From contig JBPXJS010000025.1 in the NCBI GenBank assembly GCA_051715425.1, positions 62,001-126,000 of the forward strand: a DNA stretch of 64,000 bases. Direction: 5' to 3'. Under the pieces are notes generated by a model. It did not search any database. It was not told the DNA's origin and saw only the letters and a program-made list of their open reading frames with translations. Below, in pieces: positions 1-8,119 of this stretch (its first letter is position 1; every line of letters starts with the position of its first letter). The translations under genes and the position numbers were made by a program. This DNA comes from JAJTFA01 sp051715425. Lineage in GTDB: Bacteria; Bacteroidota; Bacteroidia; UKL13-3.

Positions 1-137
1 GTAGTGATTTTTATATTTCATTTATTTCAGAAGGTTTGTTTCTGAAGAAAGTCGAAAGAGAGGGTGTAAATATTTCCTCTTTTTTATTTACGTGTTAGAG
101 GGTTTTTCTTAATGGATTTGTTTTACCTGCGTTTCGT
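1..137. repeat. Left copy of ~135 bp direct repeat flanking fic
   Basis: The stretch from the window start to about 137 aligns by eye with 1952-2086, just after the fic gene. The shared core includes GAAAGAGAGGGTGTAAATA, a CTCTTTTTTATTT run, a diverged TTCTTA-TGGATT block and an ACCTxCxCGTTTC block. The repeat may continue left of the window. Each copy contains a hairpin followed by a T-run, so the repeat looks like a duplicated gene 3' end rather than an insertion-sequence terminus. Confidence 0.7.
55..84 (+). terminator. Hairpin terminator for a gene left of the window
   Basis: AAAGAGAGG (55-63) can pair with CCTCTTTTT (76-84) across a 12-nt loop with one G-T wobble, and T-rich sequence follows. 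It probably ends a plus-strand gene lying just outside the window. Confidence 0.45.
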
Positions 138-153
138 ACGGTAGCGTAATATT

Positions 154-244
154 CGTATCAAATTCGGATATTTACGAATCAATACGTATCAAAGTGTTTG
201 GTGTTTCGTATCATTTGCGTATATTTGTGTATCAATACGTATCA
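154..244. promoter_or_regulatory. Phased CGTATCA repeats in front of fic (putative operator)
   Basis: CGTATCA occurs at 154-160, 185-191, 207-213 and 238-244, with a TGTATCA variant at 228-234. The start-to-start steps are 31, 22, 21 and 10 bp, close to whole turns of DNA. The last copy ends two bases before the fic ATG at 247. Such an array is typical of cooperative binding by a repressor. The fic product has a winged-helix-like segment, so autoregulation is a reasonable inference. Confidence 0.55.
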
Positions 245-246
245 TA

Positions 247-1917
247 ATGGGGAATAAAATCCATACGTTTTATTTAGCCCTTAACTGGGAATTAATCAAT
301 AAACTCACTGAAATTGACAAGTTTGGAGGGTCGTGGGGAGCTATTGAGAAAAGGGAAAAGCAGAGTTTAAAGGAACTTAAATCAATCGCTACCGTTCGGA
401 GTGTTGGTGCATCCACACGTATTGAAGGATCCAAAATCACAGATGATGAGGTTGCTGTGCTGATCAGGGATATAGATGTTTCCAAATTGGAAGAAAGGGA
501 TCAGCAGGAAGTTGCCGGATATTATGAAGTTCTTGATACCATCACCGAAAACTTCAGGGATATGGATATCACAGAAAACACCATCAAACACCTGCACACC
601 ATTCTAATGAAATACAGTGACAAGGATGTATGGCATAAGGGGAATTATAAACAACACAGTAATGTGGTAGAAGCCAATAAGCCTGATGGAACCAAATATG
701 TGGTTTTTCAAACAGCGGCACCGGGTTTTGAAACCGAAGATGCCATGAGAGATCTGGTGGCGTGGTATCACGCAGATACGGCCACGCATCCGGTTATAAG
801 GGCTGCATTGTTTGTTTACGACTTCTTAAGTATCCATCCTTTTCAAGATGGCAACGGGCGTTTAAGTCGCTTGTTGGCTACTTTGTTATTATTAAAACAG
901 GGATATTCATGGATTCAGTATGTGAGCTTTGAGCATGAAATTGAAAACAGAAAAGGGGAATATTATCGGGTGTTGATGCAATGTCAGCAGCAGAGACCTG
1001 GTGAGGATGTGGATGTATGGATGATGTTCTTCTTAGCATGTATGAACAATATCCAACGCCATTTGATGACCAAACTGGAGGTACAGGGAAATGCAGCAAC
1101 TATGTCGGTGCGGGAAAAGAGGGTATATACTTTTATTGAGAACAACCCCGGAAGCCAATCTGGTGAAATGGCTCAGCGGTTGGATATTCCTTTGCCAACT
1201 GTGAAGCGGATGCTTACAGATATGCTGCGAAGAAAGCTCATTGCAAAAAATGGAATTGGTAAGGCCACCAATTATACCATTGGTAATACTGAACCAATGG
1301 AGGCAGGTGATGCCAAGGGGGATGACTTAGACCAAAAGTTGCTGTTGTTGGAAGAGGAATTGGCCATGATAGATCCGAATGACGAAATAAGATGGAGTTT
1401 GAGCAAAGAAACCATGAATAAGATGCTGGATTCCTGGGTTTCCAAATTGCTTCTTGAACTTATTCCAATGGCACAGAAGTTTAATAAGTTATTTAATTCC
1501 CCGGAGCATAGTGTTTATATCGTTATTACCGGGCAGGGGGAAGCCCCTTGCATTTCATACTCTGATGATAATCCAGACAAGATCGTTGCGGAGTTTGTAA
1601 AAAACGTGAAGGCTGCAGATATAGAATTCTGGAATCAGGTGAAGATAGAGGTTGACTTTAGGTTTGGGACTTTTCGGAAGGGTGGATTAAAGACCTTTGG
1701 TTGCAATTACCGCACAACTATTGAGTTTGATCAGATAAAGTATCGTGTCCTCATGGATGAGTTCAGAGAAGAGTCGCAACATAGTTTATTGCTCCAATAT
1801 GAAAAGCTGCTGCATCAACCTGTTACCAATAAGGAAATAACAGCAATGGCAAAGGGTTTAGGTGAAGCCATATTTCAGCATATTGATTATTATTCGAAGA
1901 AAAATGGACTCAGGTGA
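247..1917 (+). CDS. Fic family protein (AMPylation-type) with C-terminal winged-helix segment
   Basis: A 556-aa Fic/DOC-family protein. The catalytic motif HPFQDGNGRLSR lies near residues 197-208 and matches the family HxFx(D/E)GNGRxxR; Fic enzymes of this type usually transfer AMP to protein hydroxyls. An N-terminal S-x-x-x-E-G motif (STRIEG, residues 56-61) fits the inhibitory helix of class II Fic proteins, so the enzyme is probably self-inhibited. Residues ~285-345 resemble a winged helix-turn-helix (NPGSQSGEMAQRLDIP, then a recognition-helix-like PTVKRMLTDMLRR). The remaining ~210 residues I do not recognise. The ATG abuts an array of CGTATCA repeats, with no clear Shine-Dalgarno sequence. 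The gene stands alone and is convergent with the SDR gene. Family assignment is firm; target and DNA binding are inferred. Confidence 0.92.
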   Translation: MGNKIHTFYLALNWELINKLTEIDKFGGSWGAIEKREKQSLKELKSIATVRSVGASTRIEGSKITDDEVAVLIRDIDVSKLEERDQQEVAGYYEVLDTITENFRDMDITENTIKHLHTILMKYSDKDVWHKGNYKQHSNVVEANKPDGTKYVVFQTAAPGFETEDAMRDLVAWYHADTATHPVIRAALFVYDFLSIHPFQDGNGRLSRLLATLLLLKQGYSWIQYVSFEHEIENRKGEYYRVLMQCQQQRPGEDVDVWMMFFLACMNNIQRHLMTKLEVQGNAATMSVREKRVYTFIENNPGSQSGEMAQRLDIPLPTVKRMLTDMLRRKLIAKNGIGKATNYTIGNTEPMEAGDAKGDDLDQKLLLLEEELAMIDPNDEIRWSLSKETMNKMLDSWVSKLLLELIPMAQKFNKLFNSPEHSVYIVITGQGEAPCISYSDDNPDKIVAEFVKNVKAADIEFWNQVKIEVDFRFGTFRKGGLKTFGCNYRTTIEFDQIKYRVLMDEFREESQHSLLLQYEKLLHQPVTNKEITAMAKGLGEAIFQHIDYYSKKNGLR

Positions 1918-1951
1918 GGGCGGGGGAAGTGTTTCATTTTCTACTTTTCGG

Positions 1952-2086
1952 GTAATGTTTTTATATTTTCAATACAGGTTTGTTATTGAAGAAAATTGAA
2001 AGAGAGGGTGTAAATACCTTCTCTTTTTTATTTGAGGTGTTGGAAGGATTATTCTTATTGGATTAACCATACCTACACGTTTCATT
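1952..2086. repeat. Right copy of ~135 bp direct repeat flanking fic
   Basis: This copy begins about 35 bp after the fic stop codon and aligns with 1-137, with small indels and substitutions. It carries the same hairpin and T-run. The arrangement gene-repeat-gene-repeat is what tandem duplication of a gene plus its 3' flank would leave. Confidence 0.7.
1999..2026 (+). terminator. Hairpin terminator after fic
   Basis: AAAGAGA (1999-2005) pairs with TCTCTTT (2020-2026), and GG/CC can extend the stem inward. A T-rich run follows (TTTATTT). Confidence 0.5.
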
Positions 2087-2119
2087 CATCTCCGCATCAC
2101 ACATAAAAGATATGTTTTA

Positions 2120-2887
2120 TTAAATATGAAATCCGCCTGATACTTCGATGCGTTGTGCATTTACCCATTTGGCTTCATCGCTGCATAAAAAAGCTACCAC
2201 ACTGCCAATATCATCCGCCTGACCAACCCTGCCCAGGGCTGTACCGCTGGCTATAAAATCGTTTACTTCTTTATTGTCTCTTACAAAACCACCGGCAAAG
2301 TCGGTTGCAATGGCACCGGGAGCTACCGTATTGGCTCTTATTTTTCTGCTACCCAATTCTAATGCCTGGTACCTGCTTAAACTTTCAATTGCTGCCTTCA
2401 TGATGGCGTATGCTGAATAGTTGCTGCTGCTAAATCGCGCCAAACCGGAAGATATATTAATAATGCTACCTCCATCAGATATGATAGGAAGCATTTTTTG
2501 TGTAAGAAAATAAGGTGCTTTCAGGTGAATATTCACCATATCGTCAAATTGGTTTTCGGTGGTGCCTTCAAAAGGAGCGTAAAGACCGATACCTGCATTG
2601 TTCACCAGTGAATGGATCGAATCAACACCAAATATGGTGGAGAGTTTTTCTTTTACCACATTGATAAAGGCATCAAAACTGCTGCTGTTAGCGGTATCAA
2701 GTTGCAGGCTGAGGGCTTTCCTTCCGGTGGCCATTACGGCCTGCACCACTTCATCGGCAGCTTGTTTATTGCTGTGGTAAGTGATGATGATATCAAAATT
2801 TTTACCGGCCAGTTTGATGGCCATGTCTCTGCCAAGTCCGCGGCTTCCGCCTGTTACCAAAGCTACTTTGTTCGAATTGCTTGTCAT
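2120..2887 (-). CDS. SDR family NAD(P)-dependent oxidoreductase
   Basis: A 255-aa classical short-chain dehydrogenase/reductase, the usual length. The cofactor-binding TGGSRGLG is at residues 12-19, NNAG at 96-99, the catalytic Ser near 147, and Tyr160-x-x-x-Lys164 (YAIMK). The C-terminal VSGGF is typical of the family. It presumably reduces a carbonyl or oxidises an alcohol with NAD(P)H in the cytoplasm; the substrate cannot be read from sequence. It lies 90 bp downstream of an AraC-type regulator on the same strand. The gap holds a 21-bp direct repeat suited to AraC-type binding, so the regulator probably controls this gene. Its 3' end faces fic. Confidence 0.93.
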   Translation of the reverse strand: MTSNSNKVALVTGGSRGLGRDMAIKLAGKNFDIIITYHSNKQAADEVVQAVMATGRKALSLQLDTANSSSFDAFINVVKEKLSTIFGVDSIHSLVNNAGIGLYAPFEGTTENQFDDMVNIHLKAPYFLTQKMLPIISDGGSIINISSGLARFSSSNYSAYAIMKAAIESLSRYQALELGSRKIRANTVAPGAIATDFAGGFVRDNKEVNDFIASGTALGRVGQADDIGSVVAFLCSDEAKWVNAQRIEVSGGFHI

Positions 2888-2942
2888 GTTATTTACTGTT
2901 TAAATTGATGCCACAAATGTCAGTGGTTCAGTAAATACCTTG

Positions 2943-2984
2943 CTTGTAAATGGCAATCCATTACTTGCAAATTTCAATCAATTG
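2943..2984. promoter_or_regulatory. Tandem 21-bp direct repeat, candidate AraC-type operator
   Basis: CTTGTAAATGGCAATCCATTA (2943-2963) is followed directly by CTTGCAAATTTCAATCAATTG-like sequence (2964-2984), and 16 of 21 positions match. A 21-bp period equals two helical turns, the usual geometry for the two HTH motifs of AraC/XylS proteins. The repeat lies upstream of the SDR gene and just overlaps the 3' end of the araC-like gene. Confidence 0.5.
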
Positions 2985-3922
2985 CGAAATTTAAGGGGAG
3001 ATAGGGCGGTGTGTTTTTTAAAAAAGTTTGAAAAGTGAGCCACTTCATCAAAACCTAAAGCAAAGGCAATTTCAGATACGTTCCATTGTGTTTGTTTCAG
3101 CAATATCCTGGCTTCTTCAGCAATTCTGCCATTAATAATTTCAGTGGTGCTTCGGCCGGTTGTTTCTTTAAGCACTTTATTCAGGTGGTTAATATGTATT
3201 CCAAGTACCTGCGCAAAATCAACCGGTGTTTTGAGTTGTATTACCTGGGCATTGTTTTCTATAGGGAATTGCCTTTCCAGTAATTCTATAAACAGGGAAG
3301 AGATTCTGCCGGCTGCATTGGTGCTAATGGCAGCCTTTTCCATTGGTTTCAGCTTTTGCCCTGCATGGATAAGTACCATCACATAATTACGGAGCAAATC
3401 ATACTTAAGTGCATAATCAGAGGATAATTCTTCATCCATTTTCCTGAATATGTTTTCCATTTCAAGGTATTGCTCATCGTTTAGCTGATATACAAAATCA
3501 CTGGCGGGCTGGTAAATAGGCAATTCATCAATAAGTAAACCCGTTTTTGATTTGGACAAAAACTCTTTGGTAAACACACAAAAATATCCTGATTGCTCTT
3601 TGGATTGTGGGATATACCTGTATGGAATTTTAGGTGTTGCAAACAATATCCCTTGCTTCTCTATCATTACCGTTTTATCGGCATACTCCACCAGGTTGCT
3701 GCCTTTTATTAAACTGATTTTGTAGTAAAGCCTGCGGTTGTAAGTCATTTCCAACTTTTTTCTGCTGCTGTGATAAAAACGTGCTGTATCAAATACGTTA
3801 AAATGTCCCAGATCCGTTGAGTTTTTGCTGTCGAGGAAATGGTCGATCTGATTAGCACCCTCGCCAAATATCTCTTTATAAAACTCCTTGATACTTACAT
3901 TTCCCATTTTTGTAAAATTCAA
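2978..3922 (-). CDS. AraC family transcriptional regulator
   Basis: A 314-aa regulator with an N-terminal cupin-like sensing region (roughly residues 40-150) and a C-terminal AraC-type double helix-turn-helix (roughly 215-314). The signature near the end is VSEIAFALGFDEVAHFSNFF followed by KKHTALSPLKFR. The first HTH is PVDFAQVLGIHINHLNKVLK. The gene lies directly upstream of the SDR oxidoreductase on the same strand. This regulator-SDR pairing is common in Bacteroidota and suggests that the SDR gene is its target. The ligand is unknown. Confidence 0.9.
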   Translation of the reverse strand: MNFTKMGNVSIKEFYKEIFGEGANQIDHFLDSKNSTDLGHFNVFDTARFYHSSRKKLEMTYNRRLYYKISLIKGSNLVEYADKTVMIEKQGILFATPKIPYRYIPQSKEQSGYFCVFTKEFLSKSKTGLLIDELPIYQPASDFVYQLNDEQYLEMENIFRKMDEELSSDYALKYDLLRNYVMVLIHAGQKLKPMEKAAISTNAAGRISSLFIELLERQFPIENNAQVIQLKTPVDFAQVLGIHINHLNKVLKETTGRSTTEIINGRIAEEARILLKQTQWNVSEIAFALGFDEVAHFSNFFKKHTALSPLKFRN

Positions 3923-4117
3923 ATAATGGCAAATATAGGTATTACCTGCCTGGTATGAAATGGCAGGGAAAAATAGAAAGCATAAGCCATATCATTCTTA
4001 GGAAACAGCAGGTATTGCTTATCTTATCTGGTAACTTTCTTCCGATTTCGGTAAAAAGGAAAATGCGTATTTCTTTTCTTATGCCAGATCTCTATTCTTT
4101 ACAGAAGAAATGAAAGT

Positions 4118-4732
4118 TCACCTATTAATGATCAGTTTTTTGGTATATGTTTTATTGGTGCCGGGAATAAGCACTTTAAGAAAGTATATACCAGATGACA
4201 TATCGTGCAGCCTTAGGTAATACCCTTCCTTGTCTTCTTCCACATTTACCTGCCTTTGTTTGCCTGTCATGTTAAAAAGCTCAAACTGCAGCTTCTCTGC
4301 GGATATAACCGTAACCACCCTGTTATCATCAACCGGATTGGGATAGGCAAGAAAGGGATTTTGTACATTTTCATCCAGGGCTGTGGGGCCGGTGATGGTA
4401 AAAAACTGATCGCTGATATCGCCATCAAAACTGGAATTAAATACCCCCACTTTGCACTGGGTGGATGGCGTGTTGGGAACAAGCCAGGCATAAGAACCGG
4501 TGCTGGTATAATTGGTATTGAGCCAAAGGGTGGTCGACCAATTGTCTGTGGTATAGTCGATGCCAACAATTTCGCCATTTGGCACACCGCTCCAGGTAAT
4601 ATTAATAGTGGTTCCTGCTGCGAGTGTTTCGCCTCCGTTGGGATAAACAACCACAGGTTTTTGGGCTTTTACTCCGCCTGATAATATGAGCAGAGAAAGA
4701 GAAAGAGAAAGAGTAGTAAGTGATTTTTTCAT
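4118..4732 (-). CDS. Small T9SS type A secreted protein
   Basis: A 204-aa secreted protein. Residues 1-23 are a signal peptide with an unusual LSLSLSLL core, cut probably after KAQ. Residues ~27-115 form a beta-rich domain starting VVVYPNGGETLAAGTTINIT, reminiscent of the Ser/Thr-rich, Kre9/KNH-like extracellular domain found in other Bacteroidota cargo. Residues ~125-204 are a T9SS type A sorting domain (AYPNPVDDN, ELFNMTGK, SSGIYFLKV and a basic end). It is therefore exported across the outer membrane and probably anchored or released at the cell surface. A TTAACAAA-type repeat about 65 bp upstream resembles one in front of the OmpR-type regulator operon. Function beyond export is unknown. 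Confidence 0.8.
   Translation of the reverse strand: MKKSLTTLSLSLSLLILSGGVKAQKPVVVYPNGGETLAAGTTINITWSGVPNGEIVGIDYTTDNWSTTLWLNTNYTSTGSYAWLVPNTPSTQCKVGVFNSSFDGDISDQFFTITGPTALDENVQNPFLAYPNPVDDNRVVTVISAEKLQFELFNMTGKQRQVNVEEDKEGYYLRLHDMSSGIYFLKVLIPGTNKTYTKKLIINR
4693..4710. repeat. GAGAAA hexamer microsatellite within a signal-peptide coding region
   Basis: Three perfect GAGAAA units on the plus strand, followed by GAG, encode the alternating Ser-Leu core of the signal peptide of the minus-strand gene at 4118-4732. Gain or loss of a unit would keep the frame but change hydrophobic-core length by two residues. Confidence 0.7.
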
Positions 4733-4796
4733 AGTATTTATGGTATTTGATTATTAGAGAATAACTCATAAAGGTTAGTTGCAAATTTTTAAGACG

Positions 4797-4816
4797 TTAA
4801 CAAACTTTAACACAAA
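4797..4816. promoter_or_regulatory. TTAACAAA-type tandem box upstream of the small T9SS protein
   Basis: TTAACAAACTTTAACACAAA, preceded by GACG, lies about 65 bp upstream of the minus-strand start at 4732. It closely resembles the GACG-TAACAAACAT-TAACAAACAT block at 9637-9666 in front of the kinase-regulator operon. A tandem repeat of about 10 bp is the geometry used by OmpR/PhoB-type regulators, so both sites may bind the regulator encoded at 7420-8118. Confidence 0.4.
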
Positions 4817-5023
4817 CCACCTTGTTGCCTTTACTGAATAAGTTGATATGAAAAGGAAAAAAACGGATGAAAGAAGACCTTTTACAGAAACCTATTGACA
4901 AAATCAATTGATCTTTGTGTGCTGCTAATTGCACGTATATCGTGGCTTTGAGAGGAAACCTGATTTAAACCGGTATGTATTGTTCATATAAAATGGTATA
5001 TTGCCCTAACCAAACTAACTGCT

Positions 5024-5794
5024 ATGAAAACAATAACCCGGGTTTATGGACTAACTCTTTTATTGTTGGCTTCCTGTGGCCCTTCCTCAGATTCATCAAA
5101 ATCAACAAGCAATAAAGACTCAGTATCCGCAACCGACACAATTAGCCATACACAAACAAGAGTAGCACCTGTTTCAAACTCTTCTGTTAAGGGCATTGAT
5201 GTTTCGCATTTTCAAAACGATGTAAACTGGGATGAGGTAAAAAAGGCAGGTATACAATATGCTTATGCCAAGGCCACTCAGGGCGAAGAAGATGTGGATA
5301 TAAAATACAAACGAAACAGGGAAGGAGCAAGGGGAGCAGGATTATATCATGGTGCCTATCATTTTTACATGGCGGGGTTTGATCCTGGTAAGCAGGCCGA
5401 TATTTTTATCAATACGGTAAGAACCATGGATGAATTTTCTATGCCTCCGGTGCTTGATTTGGAGCAGGGAGGCGTAAATGGTAAAACCGATATTAAAACA
5501 TACCAGCAGGATGTGCTCACTTGGCTTAAAAAAGTGGAAGCAGCTCTTGGTATAAGGCCTGTGATTTATACCAACCATCCGTTTGGAAACCAATACCTCA
5601 ATCATCCCGATTTTTCCGGTTACGACCTATGGATTGCAGAATATGGGGTGGCTGAACCAAAAATACCTGAAGCCTGGAAAAACAAAGGATGGGTGATGTG
5701 GCAACGTGCAGAAAGAGGAGCCATTGAAGGAGCCATTGGCAATGTTGACCATGATTTATTGAAAGAAGGATTAAAGCCCGGTGTTATCCGGTAA
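5024..5794 (+). CDS. Glycoside hydrolase family 25 lysozyme-like lipoprotein
   Basis: A 256-aa GH25 (Chalaropsis-type lysozyme/muramidase) protein, which hydrolyses the beta-1,4 bond between N-acetylmuramic acid and N-acetylglucosamine in peptidoglycan. The lipobox LLASC places the lipidated Cys at residue 18. A Ser/Thr-rich linker (19-54) leads to the catalytic domain (~55-250). Family motifs are GIDVSHFQNDVNW (Asp59), the catalytic DLEQ at 145-148 (Asp145/Glu147), RPVIYTNH and the C-terminal WQRAE. The protein should sit in the periplasm or the outer membrane. It is a single gene, with no clear operon partner; the downstream kinase starts 143 bp later. Confidence 0.92.
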   Translation: MKTITRVYGLTLLLLASCGPSSDSSKSTSNKDSVSATDTISHTQTRVAPVSNSSVKGIDVSHFQNDVNWDEVKKAGIQYAYAKATQGEEDVDIKYKRNREGARGAGLYHGAYHFYMAGFDPGKQADIFINTVRTMDEFSMPPVLDLEQGGVNGKTDIKTYQQDVLTWLKKVEAALGIRPVIYTNHPFGNQYLNHPDFSGYDLWIAEYGVAEPKIPEAWKNKGWVMWQRAERGAIEGAIGNVDHDLLKEGLKPGVIR

Positions 5795-5937
5795 ACCATT
5801 TCCAATTTTTCTTGTCCATGTTCGGCTGCGGGTAAGCGGTTTGCTGTTTATGGCATTGCTTTAACAACAAATCACTTTGCATTTTGTAAAATAATATTCA
5901 ATTTGCTCCCGATTTCCTCCTGCTATTTTTTACTGTT

Positions 5938-7413
5938 TTGATAAGAAAGTATTATTTGTTTATTGTGGTATTGCTTACCACCGGTGTTGCCGCACTGATG
6001 CTGGCTCAGGGCTATTGGCTTCAAAAAAACTACCAATCAGAGAAGTATAATTTTGAAAATACCATGCTCTCCTGCCTGAATGATGCCTCTGTGTGCATTA
6101 ACTGGTATGAAGAGGAGGTACTTAATTTCGACTCGGCAACGCTTACTGTTCTTGCTAATCATATCAGCAAGCTTAACAAGGAAGAACGCATCTTTTTTAC
6201 CAAAAAAATAAAACGCTCCAAGGCCGATACCACCTTACTCAATAAGATAAAAGGGTTTGAATCGTTGCTGGATTATACCTTTTTAAACACCACCAATTGG
6301 GATACCACAGCGGCACATGAAGCCTCGGTGCTGGCTGAACAGGCGCTGAATAATTTGCGAACGAGGATTGTAAAAAAGTATATCCTGCGATCGGTGAACA
6401 GGGCACTGGCAAAGCGGCATTTTGAGATAGGGTATAAGGTAAGTATCACCTGTGCCGATGATACCGTTTTTGTGCGCGACACCACCCTTGCAGATACATC
6501 GCGGTTGTTTGTTTATAGCATGCTGGAACCAATCCGCGATTCGTATTCCCATTATATATTTGATACGGAAGATGATCCAAGCATTTGGCTGATGCATATT
6601 TCCTTTTATCAGGCCGACCGTTATGTGTTTGGGAAAATGAAAAGTGTGATCATGCTTTCGCTGGCTTTTACCCTGCTGGTTATTTTAAACTATATCGGGT
6701 TGATGCGGATGCTGATAAAAAACAAACGCATTACACGGCAGCGTTCGGAACTGATGTCGGATTTAACACATGAATTAAAAACACCTTTGAGTACCATTTT
6801 GCTTGCTGCTGAGCAAATATCAGCCTCGGGGGCTACCGATCCCGATAAGATTAAATTGTATACCCGCATTATTAAAGAAGAGGATAAACGCATTTTAAAG
6901 TATGTAGAATCTGTTTTAGACCTTTCCCGTTTTGAAAGCGAAACACCTCAACTGCATAAAGAATCGGTACTTATCGGAGAGTTTGTAAAAAAGATCGTTT
7001 CCGGATTTGAGCTTCAGGTGAAACAAAAAGGAGGCACCATCAGGTTTAGCGATGAGAGCGGAAAAGCCATTGTGCATATGGATAAAGACAAGGTTTTTCT
7101 GGCCCTGATTAACCTGATAGATAATGCCATTAAATATTCTAAGGACCAGCCAGAAGTATCGGTATTGGTGAGCCGCTCCAAAGATTATTTGCAGATTGGC
7201 GTATCAGATAAAGGTGCTGGAATCCCCTCATCGGAGTATAAACGTATTTTTGAAAGATATTACCGTGTGCGCTCAAATGATACCGATGGGGTAAAGGGAT
7301 ATGGAATGGGTTTGGCATTTGCCAAAAGCATAGCGGAGTTGCACAAAGGCCATATAGAAGTAAAAAGCGAAATAAATATGGGCAGTACGTTTACCCTTAG
7401 TTTACCTTTATAA
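5938..7413 (+). CDS. Sensor histidine kinase (paralogue of 8120-9595)
   Basis: A 491-aa membrane histidine kinase. Its layout is TM1 at residues ~6-25, a periplasmic sensor of ~210 residues, TM2 at ~237-257, HisKA with phospho-acceptor His278 in LTHELKTPLST, then HATPase_c with N-box NLIDNAIKYS, DKGAGIP and GYGMGLAFAKS. The start is TTG: the peptide MIRKYYLFIVVLLTTG lines up with MIRRYYLILIVLISTG of the ATG-started paralogue at 8120-9595, which has the same length. Its 3' end faces the regulator gene with a 6-bp gap, so its cognate regulator is probably the one encoded there. Sensed signal unknown. Confidence 0.9.
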   Translation: MIRKYYLFIVVLLTTGVAALMLAQGYWLQKNYQSEKYNFENTMLSCLNDASVCINWYEEEVLNFDSATLTVLANHISKLNKEERIFFTKKIKRSKADTTLLNKIKGFESLLDYTFLNTTNWDTTAAHEASVLAEQALNNLRTRIVKKYILRSVNRALAKRHFEIGYKVSITCADDTVFVRDTTLADTSRLFVYSMLEPIRDSYSHYIFDTEDDPSIWLMHISFYQADRYVFGKMKSVIMLSLAFTLLVILNYIGLMRMLIKNKRITRQRSELMSDLTHELKTPLSTILLAAEQISASGATDPDKIKLYTRIIKEEDKRILKYVESVLDLSRFESETPQLHKESVLIGEFVKKIVSGFELQVKQKGGTIRFSDESGKAIVHMDKDKVFLALINLIDNAIKYSKDQPEVSVLVSRSKDYLQIGVSDKGAGIPSSEYKRIFERYYRVRSNDTDGVKGYGMGLAFAKSIAELHKGHIEVKSEINMGSTFTLSLPL

Positions 7414-7419
7414 AGGGAA

Positions 7420-8118
7420 TTACTCCGGAAGGGTATCGGATACAAAAAGCCTGAAGCCGTTATTGTACAGATTAATAATCTGAATCCTGGAGTCCATTTT
7501 TAGTTTCTTCTTTAATTTAACGATATACACATCCATGCTTCTGGAGGCAAAATAATTATCGGTGTCCCAGATCTCCCGTAGCGCATGGTTTCGCAGCACC
7601 ACACCATCAGGTGCTTCGCAAAATAACCTCAGCAATTGCGTTTCTTTAGGGCTTAGTCCGGTTGTTTTATCTTGCATGTGCAGTTCGCGGGTGGTGGCAT
7701 TAAACTGTATGCCACCAATGGTAAACTGATCAACCGAGCTTAAGTGCAGGGTAGGTGGAGTACGTTTGAGCAAGGCATTTATCTTAAGAAACAAAATATC
7801 CGGATCAAAGGGTTTAATCATATAATCATCTGCTCCCTTACCAAACCCGCTGATAATATCTGCCTTGTTGTTTTTTGCGGTGAGAAAAATAAAAGGGGTG
7901 GTACCTGATATTTTTCTTATTTCAGTAGCGAGTTCAAACCCGCTCATACCCGGCATCATCACATCCAGGATACACAGTTCGGCCGTATTGTTTTTAAGCC
8001 ATTTAACGGCATCATTCCCGTTGGATACATGTTTTACGGCAAAACCTTTGCCTTTCAGAAAAGCTTCCAGCACATGTGCAAAATTCAGGTCGTCTTCTAC
8101 AAGTAATAATTGATTCAT
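7420..8118 (-). CDS. OmpR/PhoB-family response regulator
   Basis: A 232-aa response regulator. The receiver domain (residues 1-~120) has the acidic pocket LLVEDD, the phospho-acceptor Asp in CILDVMMPGMSG, and the conserved Lys in DDYMIKPFD. The C-terminal winged helix (~135-230) has the OmpR-family LSPKETQLLRLF and the DVYIVKLKKKL recognition region. I chose the ATG at 8118 (MNQLLLVEDD) over an upstream start because it places the first strand correctly and leaves one base after the stop codon of the kinase at 8120-9595, a tight operon. A second paralogous kinase converges on it from the other side. Confidence 0.93.
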   Translation of the reverse strand: MNQLLLVEDDLNFAHVLEAFLKGKGFAVKHVSNGNDAVKWLKNNTAELCILDVMMPGMSGFELATEIRKISGTTPFIFLTAKNNKADIISGFGKGADDYMIKPFDPDILFLKINALLKRTPPTLHLSSVDQFTIGGIQFNATTRELHMQDKTTGLSPKETQLLRLFCEAPDGVVLRNHALREIWDTDNYFASRSMDVYIVKLKKKLKMDSRIQIINLYNNGFRLFVSDTLPE

Positions 8119-8119
8119 G

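Noticed and set aside
1..2086. Flanking repeats of fic as insertion-sequence termini
   Set aside because: The repeats are direct, long and contain a terminator; no transposase or target-site duplication is visible.
4256..4681. 141-codon plus-strand frame antisense to the small T9SS gene
   Set aside because: The minus-strand gene has a signal peptide and sorting domain; the antisense frame has neither.
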